This document shows, in pieces, positions 1-13,489 of a stretch of 64,000 nt of DNA. The notes under the pieces are model-generated. The model was given only the letters and a program-made list of their open reading frames with translations. It was not told where the DNA came from and did not search any database. Every line of letters begins with the position of its first letter. Position 1 is the first letter of the stretch. The position numbers were made by a program, and so were the translations under genes. Source of the DNA: Himantopus leucocephalus. Its lineage: Eukaryota; Chordata; Aves; Charadriiformes; Recurvirostridae. The stretch spans positions 66,667,710 to 66,731,709 of the forward strand of contig RSEF01000003.1 of assembly GCA_003993805.1 (NCBI GenBank), read 5' to 3'.

Positions 1-3000
1 TTCCCTAATAATGTTAAATAATAACATGGAACAGCACTCTTGCCCTCATAAATGGCCAGTCACCACAGTTTGAAATTTAGAAAAAACAAACAAACCCGGT
101 CAAGACTTTTTGGAGGGGAACAGACATAATCTCTGCTGCTTCACCTAAAAAGGTGAGGAAGGAAAGGGGAACTACGAAGACTGTCCAGCCTAGTGTTTCT
201 GGGGTAGGCAAGGGAAGTTTTGAACCTGTTCTACCATATTCTGGATGTCAGCTGGACTCAAAACACCATTCAGCAGATGAGAGTAACTACAGCAACAGCA
301 GCTCATACCTCACCGTGTGCTAGGACCTTCAGTGCAGGAAAGTAACGTGAGATGGCACAGACCTGGGTGTCCTTCATGACCAGAATTTAACTCTCTTTGT
401 TGACAGAGTGATATACAAGAACCTGAGTGAACTAGAGAGACAGACCAATTATCTTTCACTTTGCTGTGTATCGCAGAGAGCTTTTGGGACTCGAGAATCT
501 GCATTTGAACTCTTGCTCTTCTTTCAGGTCAGAAGACTTTTACAGTTGTCAGCTGCAAAAATGAAAACACAGACTGAGATCTGAGACTGTATTGTGCCAG
601 GACTGACTGTCAGTGGGCTGGCTAGACACTTCTTCTTATGCATATATGTAGAAGAGTATGCGTACACATATAGGTCAGCACATATGCGTGTCCGTGAAAA
701 TTTCACTTTCTCTCCCATATAGGTTACAATATTGAAAAACATTCTGGAAGAACTCTTTAGGACTGTTTCTTGGTAGAAACAGTTCTCTAAATATTTTGCT
801 CTTGGAAATTTATGGAGTTAAAGATTGTCATTCTAACACACACTGAGACCAAATTGGTTGAAAAAGTTATGCACTAAACCCTTACCAAATCATGGATGTA
901 TGCTACTGCAAAATTGGCTATATAAAATCCTAGGAAATTCCAAAAAAACTTTTTTCCCCTTGACATTAAGTAGCTTATTTTATACGGTTTATGATACACC
1001 ATCATAAAATACAGTGCACGCTTTTAAAATGCATTAATTTTGCTTTATATAAGAGAACCACGCGATCTTGGACAAATTGGTATAAAAATACTTAATAACA
1101 TTTAACTTTCTGATGATTTATGCTTTTTGAGGAATCCAGCAAAATAAGGAGGGGACCCAAGTGTAGACTATGTCATTTTCAATTTATTAACAAGAGGAAG
1201 CAAAAGAAAAAGGATTATATGTTCTCCTTCCCCTAGCCTCTTTCAGGAAGGCAAACTCCCAAAATGGCTGGAAAAGTTCCAGAAGAGGAGATTAATTTTG
1301 TGTCTCTCTGAATTTGGGATGAAGCAACTGGCAGGGCTCTGTGCCAAGAAGGTGTTGGCTGCCATCATGGCTGTACCCGATGCGGGCTCAGAAGAACAGG
1401 AAAGTGTTTCTATTTATTTTCAGTTGTTTTCTTACTCCTTCTTCTTTTGAAGAAATTCTTATAAAAACGTTTATCTTGTCATCATGTGTAAATTATGTAG
1501 TATATTTTCAGTATTAGAGGGTTATGTCCACCCCACTGTGGGTTATATATCAAGATTCCTGCAGCTGTTCTGAAAAGTATTTTACTCTGAAGATACTCCA
1601 AAGTTCTGGTTGACTTGAATTTGGAATAAGGATTTTGCCATTATATGCTTTATGAGAGGGAGACTGGTAAATGTCTGGACTTTGGAACTGACTTTGTGAT
1701 ATTTGGACTGCACATACACATCATGTGGTGAATTAGCATGTGGTGTTCTTATGCAAACAATAAAAACAAAACAAAGAAAGAATTAAAAGTGCATTTAAGA
1801 AAATGAGTTTCAGCATATGACTAAAACAATCCCATAATAGCAACAACTTTGCGGTAAAGGTACATACTTGCCAAAAATATCTGCTAGTGTGGAAGCCTAG
1901 TATTCAAACCCCTCAATTTAGCAGTAGTACAGATGCTGTTACTTAGTTAACATCGAGTATCACAGAAAAATTAAGTGAAGTCTGCAGACTGCGCTTTGGA
2001 GCAAGATGCAGTAGTCAAACATATGGGGGCAAAAACCTTGCTCTCATTTTCAGCAGCGTAGATCACTTGGTATGACTTTGGATTTACACCAGTCTAAATG
2101 GAGAAAGTTTAGCCCAGAATTTACCTACAAAGAAAGGAAGATGTTAACAATCCTGCAAAGTAAAAACGATGGACGTTACAAAAAGCTTACCTAAAAAGAT
2201 CTTTATCTCAGCCAATTGATAATTTCCCTTCAGCAACTGCAATGCTGAGTCGGCTGAGCCCTACGAAAATCTAATGCTTAAAGGCGGTGACAAGAATGGC
2301 TCTTATTACTGGAGACAAGATATACAATTCTACACTTTTTAATACTGATCTCTTAAATGTTAATAACTTCCGTTATTTACCGCAACTGAACTAAGATTTG
2401 GATCCTACTGCAGAACAGATAACAGATAAACAGAGAAAGTAGCTTGCCTGTCTAAATCGTAACTGAGGGCATGGTATTGTAAAGAAGTTATTGTCTGCAA
2501 ATTTTTAGTAGTTGGCTTCCTTTCAGATCAAAGGGCTTCAGTTCTTAGAACCACTTATATTGGAGATTACATCTGTTCTTCCCAGACTTTTCCTAAGGGG
2601 AAGGGTTTTCCCCAATGCACTTGGTCAAATCTTTCATCTACTACTTATGTTCCGTACAAATATGGTATTTCACTCCAACAAAAGAAATAATTGAACTTCA
2701 GCAAGGCTGTGTTATTTACTACACTTATATAGTTCTGCAGCTAGAACCAATCAAGTACTGTGAAACGTTTTCCACAAATGTTAATTCAGATTTTTAAAAA
2801 GATATCTATATTTCAGCTTAGCTTTTCCCAAGTTAATGAAATGAAGTTTGTCATCAGGAATATGGATTTAAGCAATTTAAGCACGCTTCAGAAAGTGTTT
2901 ACTGAACAGCATGTTTACATCTGTCTTCTGCAAGCTTCCAGCTAAGAATTATTACATATGTTCAATCAGGACAAAGAAACATAACATCCAAACTAACTGG

Positions 3001-6000
3001 CTGATTACAGACTGTTGCCTTTCAAATGGCAATCAGCGAAAACAGACGGCCGATCAGTGAGCTAAAAACCAAGACTCACTAAGAATATTCAACAAACACC
3101 ACATTTGAAGAAACTGAATTATTCATCAACAATTCATGGCAAAGAAGGAAAATTTTGTGAATTATCTGCTCAAAAATGTTTTAGAGTACTGCAAGCTGCA
3201 AGAAAACATTTTGATAAGATACATTTGCTGTTGAAAAGAAATAAAATTAAAATGGATGGTTAATGAAAAGAATTTCAGAGATACTACAAAATTTGACCAA
3301 TCAGCACATGAGACAGTCTTATCGGGTAACAAAATCTTATTTCTTCTGGGACAAACCAAAAAAAGATAACAGAAACTGAAAAATATGGAAACAAGATAAA
3401 AATGATTTTTTTAGTTGCTTAGGGTGCCTTCCTCTATTATCTTGCTCTTCTGCTCAAGCAATACATTTTAATTTATGAGTCAACAACTGCATCATGTTTG
3501 AATAATGATAATAATAAAAAACTGTGACCTAATAAGGATAATTTAAACAATTTTTGGCAAGTTTCCATACATACAGTGTTGGATTCTCCCTTCCCCCCCC
3601 GCCCTTAATAACAAGGAATATTTTCAAGCAAGGATTCACACACAAAATTGCAACGGGGTTTTCAAACCCAAAGATTTTAAAAACATGTAATTTGCAAGAT
3701 TTAAGCATGGCTAATAAAACTTCTGGTTGACTCATTTACATGAGCTCTTTATTTCTGGAAAGCTGTATTTACGGGTTTTGGTCAATGTTTCAAATTTATC
3801 ACCAAGCAATTGTGTTGGAAAAAAGATTATAAATAGAAAAACATATATTACGATAATACAAATGCTGTAAGATACAAGAAGCCTATCACAGCAGCAGTTA
3901 CAGGATTGTGTAAGATGGATGGGTATAACTGTAACCTATTTGTCTAGTGCTAGAGCTTGAATCTTCATAATTAGTTTCTCTACTGGCTTCATATAAGCTC
4001 ATGCAAAACTGGAGAAAGAATACATTAAACTAGTGTAAAGGTACAGTTTCAAACAGGTTTAGGAGGTTTGAAAACCAAAAAGTTTTCTTCCCTCTTAATC
4101 AGTTACCTCCTGCAATGTTTTTGCTGTTAGATCTCCAAAGTTAACAAGGAAGGGAGAATCTTGCTTACTCTAAGGGAAATACAACCTCCTCCACCAGTCT
4201 AATCTTCCATAAGACGCAGAATTGGATTGCGTCTTTTATCAACCCTGTCTTAGCCTTGAAATTTGAGGCATGGGTAAATATATGAATGAAAAACACTGGA
4301 AACTGAGACCAAATTTGACACTAGAATTCAGGAACATTCCCATGCTGGCTGTTCCACTTATATGCTGAACAACTCTCAAAGAAAGTGTTTTGATGCGTTT
4401 CATTATATATACTCAAGAATGTCCTCCTCCAACAGTTCACATGTCTCTGGTGTAGATTAGTTATGGACCTTTCATGCTGATGAGGTAATCCCCTTAATGT
4501 ACTATACACCATAGGATATCCTCCTCCTCTGTTTCATGTTCTGACATTGCTAAAGGTCAGGAAAGTGTTTCATGTGGTGCTAGACCCTATTTAAATGGGA
4601 AATTACAAGAACAGGCCGAAAGCTATTTTACTCTGTGTTTCCAAGGATAGTACAAGAAGCCCAGGTAAAAAAGGTTTGCCAGTGCATCTTGTATTAAAAG
4701 TACAGTCATAGTTTTGCTCAAAGTTTGATATTAACCTCTAAAGATTTATTTCCAATATAGTGATTGGTAACACAGTGATACTGATATAGTAAGATGAGAT
4801 CCATACTGTAACTGAAGTTTACTCATAGAAAATGTAAACTTCACATCAAACGGTTACAACATAAAAATAATTTATGTTGAATGCAAAAATTACTACTCTA
4901 AACACATGATTTTTATTAAAAGTATACTTCCTCTGTAACAGAGGCATGTAAAAATTAAATTAACCCAGAAATAAAGATATTTTGTTACACAAATTATGTT
5001 TCAAACATGGTCCACATTTCTTTTCAAGAGGGGATGCAGACAGGAATTAAACTTACTAAGCTCTAAAAATATTATACATAAGCTTTTTAACAAACATAAT
5101 TTTACATGGACTTTGCAAGAGAAAACTTGAAAAAACTTTCAAAAGAGTTTCTTTACTATTAGGAGTATTTTGCTTGTTTGTGCAATAACTTCAAGTTAGT
5201 TTTTTAACAAAGTGATGTTAGTACAATTTATACAGTCCCAGTTGTGGTACAGCTTTAAACATTCAGCTTTTAATTTTTAGAAGTTTTCTCAAAAGAATAT
5301 CTAGTCCTCAGAGAAAAAAATATAAAGAAACAAACTATTTTTCAAACAGTAATTAACACACTAAAGAAGAAATTAAAGTTTCTTGGTTCATGTTTACATT
5401 GGTTCTGATGTTTTCTGCTTTTTGCCAATAAGCAGGGGAAAAAAAACCTGTTTTCTTTGAGGGTGGGAAAGCATTTCCACAATTTTTAAGCAAAAGCAAC
5501 AGCATTGCTAACAAAGGTTCATCTTGTGAATTGTCTCCCCAAAGGACCACCTAAGTCTGGTTCGGAACACGGAGCATTTGCTTCACCTACTCTTTTCACT
5601 ATTTAAAGCCTAGTACTTGTTGGTATTATTGCTTAGGTTCCAGTATAAATGTTCTGTAACGCTGCAACCATCCTCTCCTCTCCCTCTCCTCCCTTTAGCA
5701 CTGAAGTTAGGGGTTGGAAAAAGAGGAACAGAAAATACTGGGAAGAAACTTTGCTTAGTCTTCAAAATTAAGAATATTAGGAATGTTATGGAAACTGGAA
5801 GACTTCTCTGGGAGATGACTCATAATTGAATTGTCATGCTTGAATAAAGGAATATGGTATCAAATACTTAGAAAAAAACCTTTAAAATATCGATTAGCCC
5901 CTGTAGTTAGCAAAAAACCCAACCCAACCCAATCAAAACAAAACACAAAAAAAAATCACAACCAAAAATCCTGAACAAAAATTTAAAATAATTTAACAAA

Positions 6001-7790
6001 AATCCTGTCCATTCTCAACTGGAGAGTAGCCTGATGTTTTAAATTGATGGGTTCTTCAGAGAATAAAACACAACCCCAGGTAGTCTAAGTTCCATCTACA
6101 TTAGAAAATAGCTGAAGTTTCTGAACTGTAAAAAAAATTAATAAAATAATCAAAATTTCTTAAAAGTTGCATACATCCAGTATGTGCAGAGGTCTTCACA
6201 CATCAGAACAAAGCAGTTTTAAACAAAATAATACCTTCTTGGTAAATCACCAAATTTCTAAGACATCATTTTAGAGATACACAGCCTTCTGCTTCACCAG
6301 GAACGTCACAAAAAAAAGAGCCATTATAAGAGTTTTCCTTAGAAGAAAGGAGTATCCAGCTTATCCCATCCTCTTCCCTTGTGAGTGAAAGTGGGCAAGA
6401 AAGAAGTAGGAAAAAAAACACGTTAGCAGAAACATCCAAGGTACAATTCAGGTCAATACATGAACGTTTGTTTTGGAGAAGTTCAGTGTAATTAAGCATC
6501 CATTCTACCCAAGTAAAGATGATTTGGAAAGGTGTTTTCTTTTTATTTCCAGGAAAACCTTGCAAAAGATGCTAGGTTCAGGAAAATAATATGCCAAAGT
6601 AAAACTGCTGTGCTTGCACTCATCCTGTGTTTTTAATATTGCCTATTCTTCCACTCTTGGCTATAGCTGCGCTGCCAGCTAGCTGTTTAGCAAATCAGAA
6701 AAGTTCAACATAAGGCACGGTAGCGTGAACAATTAACAATAAAATTTCTTTGTGTTTGTAGGTACAAAATTATAGTACAATTAACACCTTCTCAAGCCAG
6801 TAAGTTATTCCATACCTTGTTGAGACTTAGCTTCAAAAACTGCAGTCAACAAAAAGTATCGTTAAACCTAAGCTCCTACTTTCACAACCTCACAATGTTT
6901 GTGTTTATGCTATGTATATACAGAAATATTAATGTGAACAGTGAAAAGTAAGCAATAGTATTTCAGAAATCTTGTGTAAGGGCTACTAGCTCCTATGCTT
7001 CGTTACTCCCTGAAGACTAATGTTTTGGGGGAACATTTAATATGTGAATTTTACTCACAATTTAGAATAAACTAAAGCAAATTAATTAGAATATTCTACA
7101 TTAATGTCCACAAAAGCACAGGAAAAATCTACAGGAAAGGTTAACAAAAGCTAGAAAATTCTCCAGGGCAGACCTGCTATAGAATCATGTGGAAAGACAG
7201 CAAGGCCATTCCAGTACTGATGTCCAAAGAAACTCTCCCAGGATGTTATGGATACAGCAGTATATCTCCCAAGACCTGGATATTTGCCCAAAGCAGATCC
7301 TTACATCACACACCCATGGCTATCAGCAGAGCGCACACCACAGAGCTACAATAGCTGAGACCAAGGGAAGTGTCATATCCTGCCTTGAGATTGAAGCTTT
7401 CTCCTGCACAGCTATCTTCTGGGACAGTGGATTCAAACTAATTTCAGATCATTTGTCTGCAAGACGTTGTATAAATCTGAAATAATACCAGTGATGGGGC
7501 TAGACTGTTTTTTTTCCTATTTGGAACTGTTCTTAGCCAACTGTTCCTTCTCTCCTTCCCATTTTATAAACTTCAGTCAAAGAGAGGAAAAGAAAGCTTC
7601 ACCTAGCGTTGATGGCTCCTTTGAAGCTTTTGCCTTAAATTCTCTTGAACTCAGTATACATTTCAAACCCAACACACTGCTGAAGGATTCTTGTACTAAC
7701 TACAGTGCCTATTCGTCAAGTCAAACATCTTTAGTAACTTTCCCTTCTTTCCACTGAAAAGCAAACACCACCCCTGTACCCCCCACCCTG

Positions 7791-7849
7791 AAAAAAAAAA
7801 AAAAGAAAAAGAAAAAACCACCAACAAAATCACCCCACCCCACCCCCCC
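7791..7849. repeat. A-rich then C-rich simple sequence
   Basis: A-rich tract 7791-7817 (A14, then GA5 units) followed by CCCC-A-CCCC-A-CCCCCCC at 7833-7849. The C tract gives G runs on the minus strand able to supply four G3 tracts. Confidence 0.85.
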
Positions 7850-7897
7850 TGAGTGGTGGTAAAAATGGATTCTCGTTCTTAATTCTGCAGCCACTTG

Positions 7898-7916
7898 TAT
7901 ATATACACACACACAC
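7898..7916. repeat. (TA)n(CA)n microsatellite
   Basis: A short dinucleotide tract changing from TA to CA repeats. Confidence 0.85.
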
Positions 7917-8682
7917 TTACTAATCTATCACAAACACCTATAGTGAACAACCTGTTGGTCACTTAAACGAAAAATGCATTATTGCCCAAGTTCACATACA
8001 GAATATTAACGTGACTGCAAAGTAAATTGACAGTTAATCCATTCTTTTGGCAGTAGTGGATTTTTAAACATTGTTGCTGCCTGAAAATAAGACTTCACTG
8101 TGCTCTCCAGTCTTATCCAGGAAAGGAAAGGCAAACAAACAATAAGGAAAACAAAATCAAGATGAACTACTGAAAAGCAGGTAAGTTACTTTAGATATAC
8201 TGTTGGGTATTTTGCAAAATTTTAGTAATTACGGAAAAGTGTCCTGTAAAGCTCTTAGACCAAGCAAGATGAAGTTCTTTTGTCCACTTCTGATCTGAAT
8301 TTTCAAGGTTTATTCCTATGAATTTGTGGAAAAAACTTCCAGAATAGGCAACAGGAAAAGTATTGTCAAAATTAATTACCATGTGGAACTCTGATGACAA
8401 TTTAGGAAGATATTCCATGTCCCAGAAAACATTAGTTAAGGTTGAACAGACACAGCACTAACTTCATCAGAAAAAGTTTTAGAAGAGCATTGTTATTTAG
8501 ACTATCTGAAAACTACTGCCACCCTCCTCCCCCAAACCCCAGCCCTTTAAATTTGGAAAGTGCGGGAACCCACAATTAAACTTCAGCATGAAAAACAAAT
8601 TGTGAAACTACAGAAACACAGTTAAGGTTCACCAGACAATCATTTACTATGCCGTGCGCTTACCTTTACCTTTTCCTTACTG

Positions 8683-8703
8683 CCCCCCCCCCCCTTTTTT
8701 TTT
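8683..8703. repeat. C12-T9 homopolymer pair
   Basis: A run of 12 C immediately followed by 9 T. Exact length may be an assembly approximation. Confidence 0.85.
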
Positions 8704-11062
8704 CCTTAAATTAGGAATTAGGGTCGGTCTGTCTTTAAATCATTTTTAATTGCTAACCAACCTTCAGAAATCACTATTATTTAAACAGCTGACCAACTTT
8801 GGAAACAGCATTGTACACACATAATTTTCTCTGAAGAGTGAAAACAAACTAAAGAATAAAGAATGTAGACATGTTTAAATGTAGGCCACCATCAGTATGT
8901 TACCTTCAGCTTTTACCCTGTGAGTACCCTCCGACAGCTAGGACTAGAGGCTTGTACTAAGATTTCAGCTACGCAATGGAATTTTAAAAACTGGCTTACG
9001 CATTACTTAAATGTTTTCCTTTATCTGGTTTATTTATAAAACTTGCACAAATCTCATTAAAACTGATTTCAATTATATAATCTAATCTGTGGGTGTACTT
9101 ACCTGCTGAAGTTAAACAAATGAAAAAAAAAATAAATATCACATTAGGCTGTCAGTTTTAGAGGTTAGCACAAACACAATTAGACCAATTTAAACCTGAT
9201 ATAAGGGATTAGAATCTCCAGCTAATCCAACCCTATTCCATATTACATTTATTTGGAAGTGTTTGTCCTTTATAATTTTTTGATTCAGGATCTGTTCAAT
9301 TGCAAAAATGCATATCTTGCTGTGCTTTCTACACACTTAGGCAACAAAATAGGAGTCTGTTTCAGTTGACCCTGACCTAGTGCTAGGAGGTTAAGAGCAA
9401 GCCATTCCTGTAGGAAGTGCTCTTGGTTTTATTTAACTGCTGCAATCACATTATTACCCAGTAGTAAGGCTGTGTCTACATTTCTTTTGTAAACCAGTAG
9501 TAATTTTAGGGTTGTTTAGGCATTTTTCTGCGCTCTACCAAGTTCTCCACGCCCTGAAATCATTCCCCCAGGAAAGTGACCTTCTCGGTAAGAAACGTGA
9601 TCTTACAGGTATCAAATGACCTGAAAAGATCTTTCAGCGGTTTGGTCAGGATAACATTAATAACCCAGCCCACAGGAGAACATTATGTACCAAAGCCCAT
9701 GTGAATTTTATGAATGTGGACTGCAAAGAAACTGACATACCGCCAACACTGTTCAGCAAACAGTAAATGAATGAATTTCAAGAGACTAGTGTACAGAATC
9801 ATGAACTGTCAGGTGGAAAGACTCTTCACCAACTTCCTCAAAAAGTTGCAATTCTGTATTTAGCACAACAAAAATGCTGTCAGTGTCTTCTCATTCTAGA
9901 ATTGAAACTACTCAAACATGTAAGAAATTTGTTCTATTAAACTGTTTTATCATATCCAGGTAGGCTACCACAGCAGCTACAAGTACAGTACCATTAAAAT
10001 GTACCAAGGAATCTATACTCCAACACATATATAAAGTATATTGAACTGAACAACAGCTACATGCAGTGCTTTGAAACAGTCTCAAGAACTTAAATTTGAC
10101 ATATAGTTTACAGCTCTGGAAAAAGGAACTTTGTTTTACTGTAATCAGCACTTTTAATATAAGTCACACCTCCTAAATATATACTCATAATCATAAGTCA
10201 CTTCAAACCCCCATGTATTTAGGAGCTACAATGCCCTATCATTAGATGTTCTAAGCTGATAAAGGGCTAACAGAATGCCGAGTCAGCAGTTCAACCAATA
10301 CTAGCTATATGTTTTATAGTTAAGGTTGCTAAATGAGCAATGTCCTGTACAAAAAACTCCTGCATAAAACTGCCCAAAGAACATAACAGTTTCTAAAAAT
10401 GAGGCTATGCTGTACAAATATCTATAGACCTATAAATAAGAAAACTATCTGATGCCGAAATATTAATCTTCGAAGAAAGAAAAATCTTAAAGATCCATCA
10501 ACGCCTCACATATCTAACTTTTACCCTCTCAGTATGGATCAGCAGAACACCCTTTTTTGATGTGAAAGAGAATTTTTTTTTAAACCTTAATTGCCCTACA
10601 TATGTCAGCTGTGCAGGCTTGGTAGCCTTCAAAAAAAATAACTGGAAGTGTCACAACCTATAGCATACTTTTTAGTAGGAATAAACAGAATATGTTCTCT
10701 AATGGGAAGTTCCTGCAGGGAAGAAAGACAGTTTTTGTTCTATCCCCACCTTATGGCTAGAAAAAGAATTTTCCTATTACAGCATACATATTTCTGAATT
10801 TTTTTCCTTTACTGTATCACTATACTCAGAGAATATTTACTATTTTTGTTATGCAACTTAAGATTCTTTTTTAGCAACCATGCACTCCTCTACAAACAAG
10901 CAGAATGAAACTTCAAGGCATAAATGTCCTCTCTAGCACCTGTGTTGATTTTCTAAATCAAAACAGCAGACTTAATGATCTAACATAACTTTAGGTTCAA
11001 ATAGAAGAGTGATTAGTTGGGCCCTGAGCCACAAGAGTATACAAGCTCATATATTCCTGTTG

Positions 11063-11082
11063 ACTCAGGAATATTCCTGAGT
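11063..11082. repeat. Perfect 20-bp palindrome with an AP-1 site
   Basis: ACTCAGGAATATTCCTGAGT is identical to its reverse complement. The preceding TG makes a consensus AP-1 site TGACTCA at 11061-11067. ATATTCCTG also occurs as a direct repeat at 11051-11059 and 11071-11079. Confidence 0.9.
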
Positions 11083-11814
11083 TAAACAGCTAGATTTCTC
11101 CATAGATCTAACTTTCACCAGCATTCTTAATATCCACACTTTTTAAAATAGTTTTACACTTAATAATCAGGTGATTTATACCACTCAGAAAATATTAAAC
11201 TTGCATGCCCTACAAATTAAAACAAAAGTATGCACGCATCTAGTTTTAAAGCTTTCACAACTCTCCTCTCTCTTCACTTATCTTGTGAGCAAAATGATGG
11301 GACCATGACAGCTGGAATAGCGCACACTCCTCATGAGAAGACTTACTCAAGTTGGCAAAGAGCAGATCCTCTTTCATCAGTCACTCCATACATGAGATGA
11401 AATGAAAATAGCAGCAGCACCACCCCGCAAGGGAAAACACCCTCTTCCCTCACAGTCATATGCTTATCAATAAACATTTTTCTTCTTTTGTGTCTTAATC
11501 ACTTGTGATACCACTCACTGGCCCAGTGACTAACATTAGCTACGTGAAAAGCTGAAAACCAAGACAAAGGCCACTAGAAGTATTTTGCCAAATTCTTCTA
11601 TTTCTTCATTTTGACTTTTCCCTCTGTCGTTGACGGTCATAATGAAAGGGCGGAGTAAGACGTGAAACAGAAGAACACTGGGAAAGCTGCCGAGAGAAGA
11701 GAGAGAATGGAAAAACTAGATAATGTCTTAGCGCGCCTTTAATTTTTTAGGCCTTCTATCCTGCTTCCCAGAAAAATGAAGAGTCAATAGTCTCAATGGT
11801 TTCTAAACACTATA

Positions 11815-12085
11815 TTTCACAGAATCACAGAATCTCCTAGACTGGAAAAGACCTGNNNNNNNNNNNNNNNNNNNNNNNNNNNNNNNNNNNNNNNNNNNNN
11901 NNNNNNNNNNNNNNNNNNNNNNNNNNNNNNNNNNNNNNNNNNNNNNNNNNNNNNNTCAATGTCCTTCTTGTGGTGAGGGGCCCAAAACTGAACACAAGGT
12001 TTCTCAAGGTTTTATTAAGAATTGAGTAGAAGAGACACCTTATTAATGCATCAGCATGGCTCTTCCCTCAATAATCCTTCCCTTT
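11815..12085 (-). mobile_element. CR1 LINE fragment interrupted by a scaffold gap
   Basis: Left of the gap, ACAGAATCACAGAATC followed by GACTGGAAAAGACCTG is the reverse complement of a CR1 3' end. Right of the gap, TGTCCTTCTTGTGGTGAGG followed by GCCCAAAACTGAACACAAGG is an internal CR1 segment in the same orientation, decaying by about 12085. The missing part between them is expected to be CR1 too. No intact coding sequence remains. Confidence 0.8.
11856..11955. other. Assembly gap (100 N)
   Basis: Exactly 100 N, a conventional placeholder; the true size is unknown. From its flanks the gap lies inside a CR1 copy. Confidence 0.99.
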
Positions 12086-13489
12086 TTCCTCCTAATGGCA
12101 GAGAATCAACACAGGAACTCAAATAAGAGAGCCCAACTTCATTAGGCCTTCTACCACAGATCTAGTTTAAGAAGACACTTTGTAGAATTACATGCTTTGA
12201 TGTTTTGTCACTAGAGATTCCCTTACAGAAAACAGATTATCAGTGTATCCTCCAAGGTTGTATTAATTGGAACAGTTATAACAGGTATTTAGATAACACT
12301 GCTGTAAGGAGTTTTAATTTTAAAAACCCAGTAAGGAGTACGGGGTAGAGAAGAGACCCTATGTATACTCATGAAGGAGTACAGAAGAGCTGCCAGATAG
12401 GAATATAATTAACCTTATGGTGAACATTCAAGAAGATACCAGAAAAACATAATAGCATTATATATTTCTGAGTGCTTAACCATACTACATCAACCACTTT
12501 TATTTTCAGTAAGCATTTACTTAAAGTTTAAAAGAGAAACCCGAATCCGTGCCAAGCTATTCAGGTCTTCTGAATACCTGCCTGCTTCAGCTATTATGAA
12601 ATGTTCACAAAGTTCTGGCAATCTAGAGACACATTTGACTCAAACTTCTCAGGGCTTATAGAGAAAAGGTCCCTCTCCTATAAAAAAAAAAAAAAAAAAC
12701 CTTCTTATCCATGAATACAGGCCAAAAACCACTGTATAAAACATTAAAATAGTACACTGGTGGATGGTTTTAACCCTTCCTTGCCTCCCTTCCCCAATGG
12801 TAGCTGATCATCCATCTACTACCTGAGAATGAGAACGTTCCACTAAGCTCAGAGTGCATCTTGCTCCTAGGGAAATCAAAAAAGTTAAAATGGACATCAA
12901 AACAAGTTCCAAAAGAAGCTACAGCACTCAAGCAACTGTAAAATGAGGAAAGGTATGTGGTTATACACAACTATTACAAGAAAATATTTCAGGGAAAATT
13001 AAGAGAAAACATTTCTGACAAAGGAAAATCTAGTGTTGCAATAAAATTGTTAAATCAGAGACAGTAATTACAAAGAAAAAATATAAATATCAGATCTCCC
13101 TTATTCCTGAGAATGTACTTCAGTCCAAATACCCTCTACACATGAGTATTTGCAGCTTTGTTTGTGAATTTCAAGGAAGAGAAGAAAACGAAGAATAAGG
13201 AATCTAGTCAACCTTATAAGAAGCAGACTGAATTAAACCCTAGGAGTTAAGTAAAGCAGAAGAGAGATCCTTCCTTTCTGCAGACTGTAAAAGGTTGACT
13301 TTTTACAGGTTGTGTAGGATTTTAAAAAGTATGTGGCCATGATATGAAATTTTAAGTTCTGGCATTGCTCCGGTTTCCTTAGACTACAAAAATATTTATA
13401 AAACGTGATTCTTTTTTGCAGGGTTTCTAAAATATACTCAGTAATGTGTTAAACAAAATTAGACTACTCAATACATAGTGCTTTTAAAA
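12086..13489. other. Intergenic, no gene seen
   Basis: AT-rich sequence with an A18 run at 12682-12699. No gene, RNA or recognised transposon. Confidence 0.6.
12682..12699. repeat. A18 homopolymer
   Basis: Eighteen consecutive A. No LINE or SINE body is recognised immediately 5' of it. Confidence 0.9.

Larger units (their letters stand above)
1..11814. other. AT-rich intergenic region downstream of CENPW, no gene seen
   Basis: Open frames are all under 100 codons and none resembles a known protein. The stretch holds simple repeats (CCCAA units near 5917-5932, A-rich 7791-7817, C-rich 7833-7849, TA/CA 7898-7916, C12/T9 8683-8703), possible traces of an ancient amniote repeat near 2080-2125, and a perfect palindrome at 11063-11082. 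No RNA gene or clear transposon is recognised. Confidence 0.6.

Noticed and set aside
9793..9840. ACAGAATCATGAACTGTCAGGTGGAAAG as a possible CR1 3' end in reverse
   Set aside because: Only a short partial resemblance, with no continuation into CR1 body.
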